36,206 nucleotides of DNA from Candidatus Pacearchaeota archaeon. GTDB lineage: Archaea; Nanobdellota; Nanobdellia; Pacearchaeales; GW2011-AR1. The translations under genes and the position numbers were made by a program. The stretch's first letter is position 1; every line of letters begins with the position of its first letter. The stretch is from assembly GCA_017608305.1 (NCBI GenBank), contig JAFCGC010000007.1:1-36206 (forward strand), read 5' to 3'. Shown one piece after another: positions 35,545 through 36,206 of the stretch. Under the pieces are notes generated by a model. It was not told the origin of the DNA and ran no database searches. It was given only the letters and a program-made list of their open reading frames with translations.

Positions 35545-35594
35545 TTTGTCTGAAAACCAATAATCTTAAATATTCTAAAGTTCTATAAAACAAT

Positions 35595-35771
35595 ATGGAT
35601 AATATTAATATAAGTAAAGCAGCTCTTGCAGATTTAATTAGGTTAAAAGAAGAATTTAGTTCTATTATAGAGTCTCTTGAGCTTATGGATAATAAGGAAT
35701 TTATGGATTCTTTTGAAAAATCAAGAGAGCAAATAAAAAATAGAGAATTCTCTGATTGGAATGGCTTATGA
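35595..35771 (+). CDS. RelB-like antitoxin (58 aa)
   Basis: MDNINISKAALADLIRLKEEFSSIIESLELMDNKEFMDSFEKSREQIKNREFSDWNGL read by eye; overlaps the toxin ORF by 11 nt. Confidence 0.65.
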   Translation: MDNINISKAALADLIRLKEEFSSIIESLELMDNKEFMDSFEKSREQIKNREFSDWNGL

Positions 35772-36012
35772 AATAAAGCCAACTAAAGAGTTTGAAAAAG
35801 ATTTTAGAAAAATTGATTCTTTTATGCAAAAAAGAATTAAAAAGAAAATTCAAGAAGTTGCTGAAAATCCAGAAAGACATAAACACATGCATTATGATTT
35901 AAAAGATAGTTGCAGAATTTGGATTGGAAAATTAAGAATTATTTTTTCATATGATAAAAATAAAAAAGAACCATATCTTGAAAAAGTTGTTTTTGGACAT
36001 AAATATGAGTAA
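35761..36012 (+). CDS. RelE/ParE-family toxin
   Basis: MAYEIKPTKEFEKDFRKIDSFMQKRIKKKIQEVAENPERHKHMHYDLKDSCRIWIGKLRIIFSYDKNKKEPYLEKVVFGHK. Confidence 0.88.
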   Translation: MAYEIKPTKEFEKDFRKIDSFMQKRIKKKIQEVAENPERHKHMHYDLKDSCRIWIGKLRIIFSYDKNKKEPYLEKVVFGHKYE

Positions 36013-36059
36013 GAATCAATAACAATAATTCTTTTAAAAACAAAGAGTTTTAGCCTTTT

Positions 36060-36206
36060 ATGGTCAATATAGGAGATATCACAATTGGTTCTAAAGTAAT
36101 TATCCCAAAAGGAGTTAAATCTATTGATAGTTATGGTGTTAGCTTTACAAAAGATCGAGTAGGAAAAGTTTATGATACTAACAAAAAAGAGAACATAGTT
36201 GTTGTT
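36060..36206 (+). CDS. N-terminal part of an ORF cut by the window end
   Basis: ATG at 36060, MVNIGDITIGSKVIIPKGVKSIDSYGVSFTKDRVGKVYDTNKKENIVVV, open to the edge. Confidence 0.5.
   Translation, partial: MVNIGDITIGSKVIIPKGVKSIDSYGVSFTKDRVGKVYDTNKKENIVVV

Noticed and set aside
1-36206. CRISPR arrays, rRNA genes, transposases
   Set aside because: No regularly spaced repeats, rRNA signatures or transposase/integrase ORFs seen

Overview
AT-rich archaeal chromosomal segment. The single unsplit RpoA and RpoB, archaeal ribosomal proteins, Spt4/RpoE, a tRNA-Lys gene with a BHB intron, TATA promoters and many small lineage-specific ORFs suggest a DPANN-type archaeon (Woesearchaeota/Pacearchaeota-like); this placement is inference. 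Left part: rpoE/spt4/rps24e/rps27ae cluster, PIN-domain proteins, a protein with four HTH-like repeats fused to a PD-(D/E)XK-like nuclease whose 3' end overlaps tRNA-Trp, and an ISC Fe-S operon (arsR-like, iscS, small ORF, DUF1858, iscU, membrane HTH, Cys-rich secreted protein). Centre: SIMPL-domain protein, TtuA/TtcA-like tRNA thiolase, lysine-2,3-aminomutase-like radical SAM enzyme, then a dNTP-synthesis cluster nrdR-nrdJ-dut-thyA-folA-trx preceded by palindromes and a candidate structured mRNA leader. Right part: tRNA-Lys(TTT) with intron and a duplicated 3' tail, rpoH-rpoB-rpoA, nusA, rpsL, rpsG and EF-2 interleaved with unknown small ORFs, then a RelBE-like toxin-antitoxin pair. The most interesting signals are the nrdR leader with mutually exclusive SD-sequestering pairings, the repeat-HTH nuclease abutting tRNA-Trp, the Cys-containing ArsR over the isc operon, and the duplicated tRNA-Lys tail with two hairpins. 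No database search or folding program was run; all calls are by eye.
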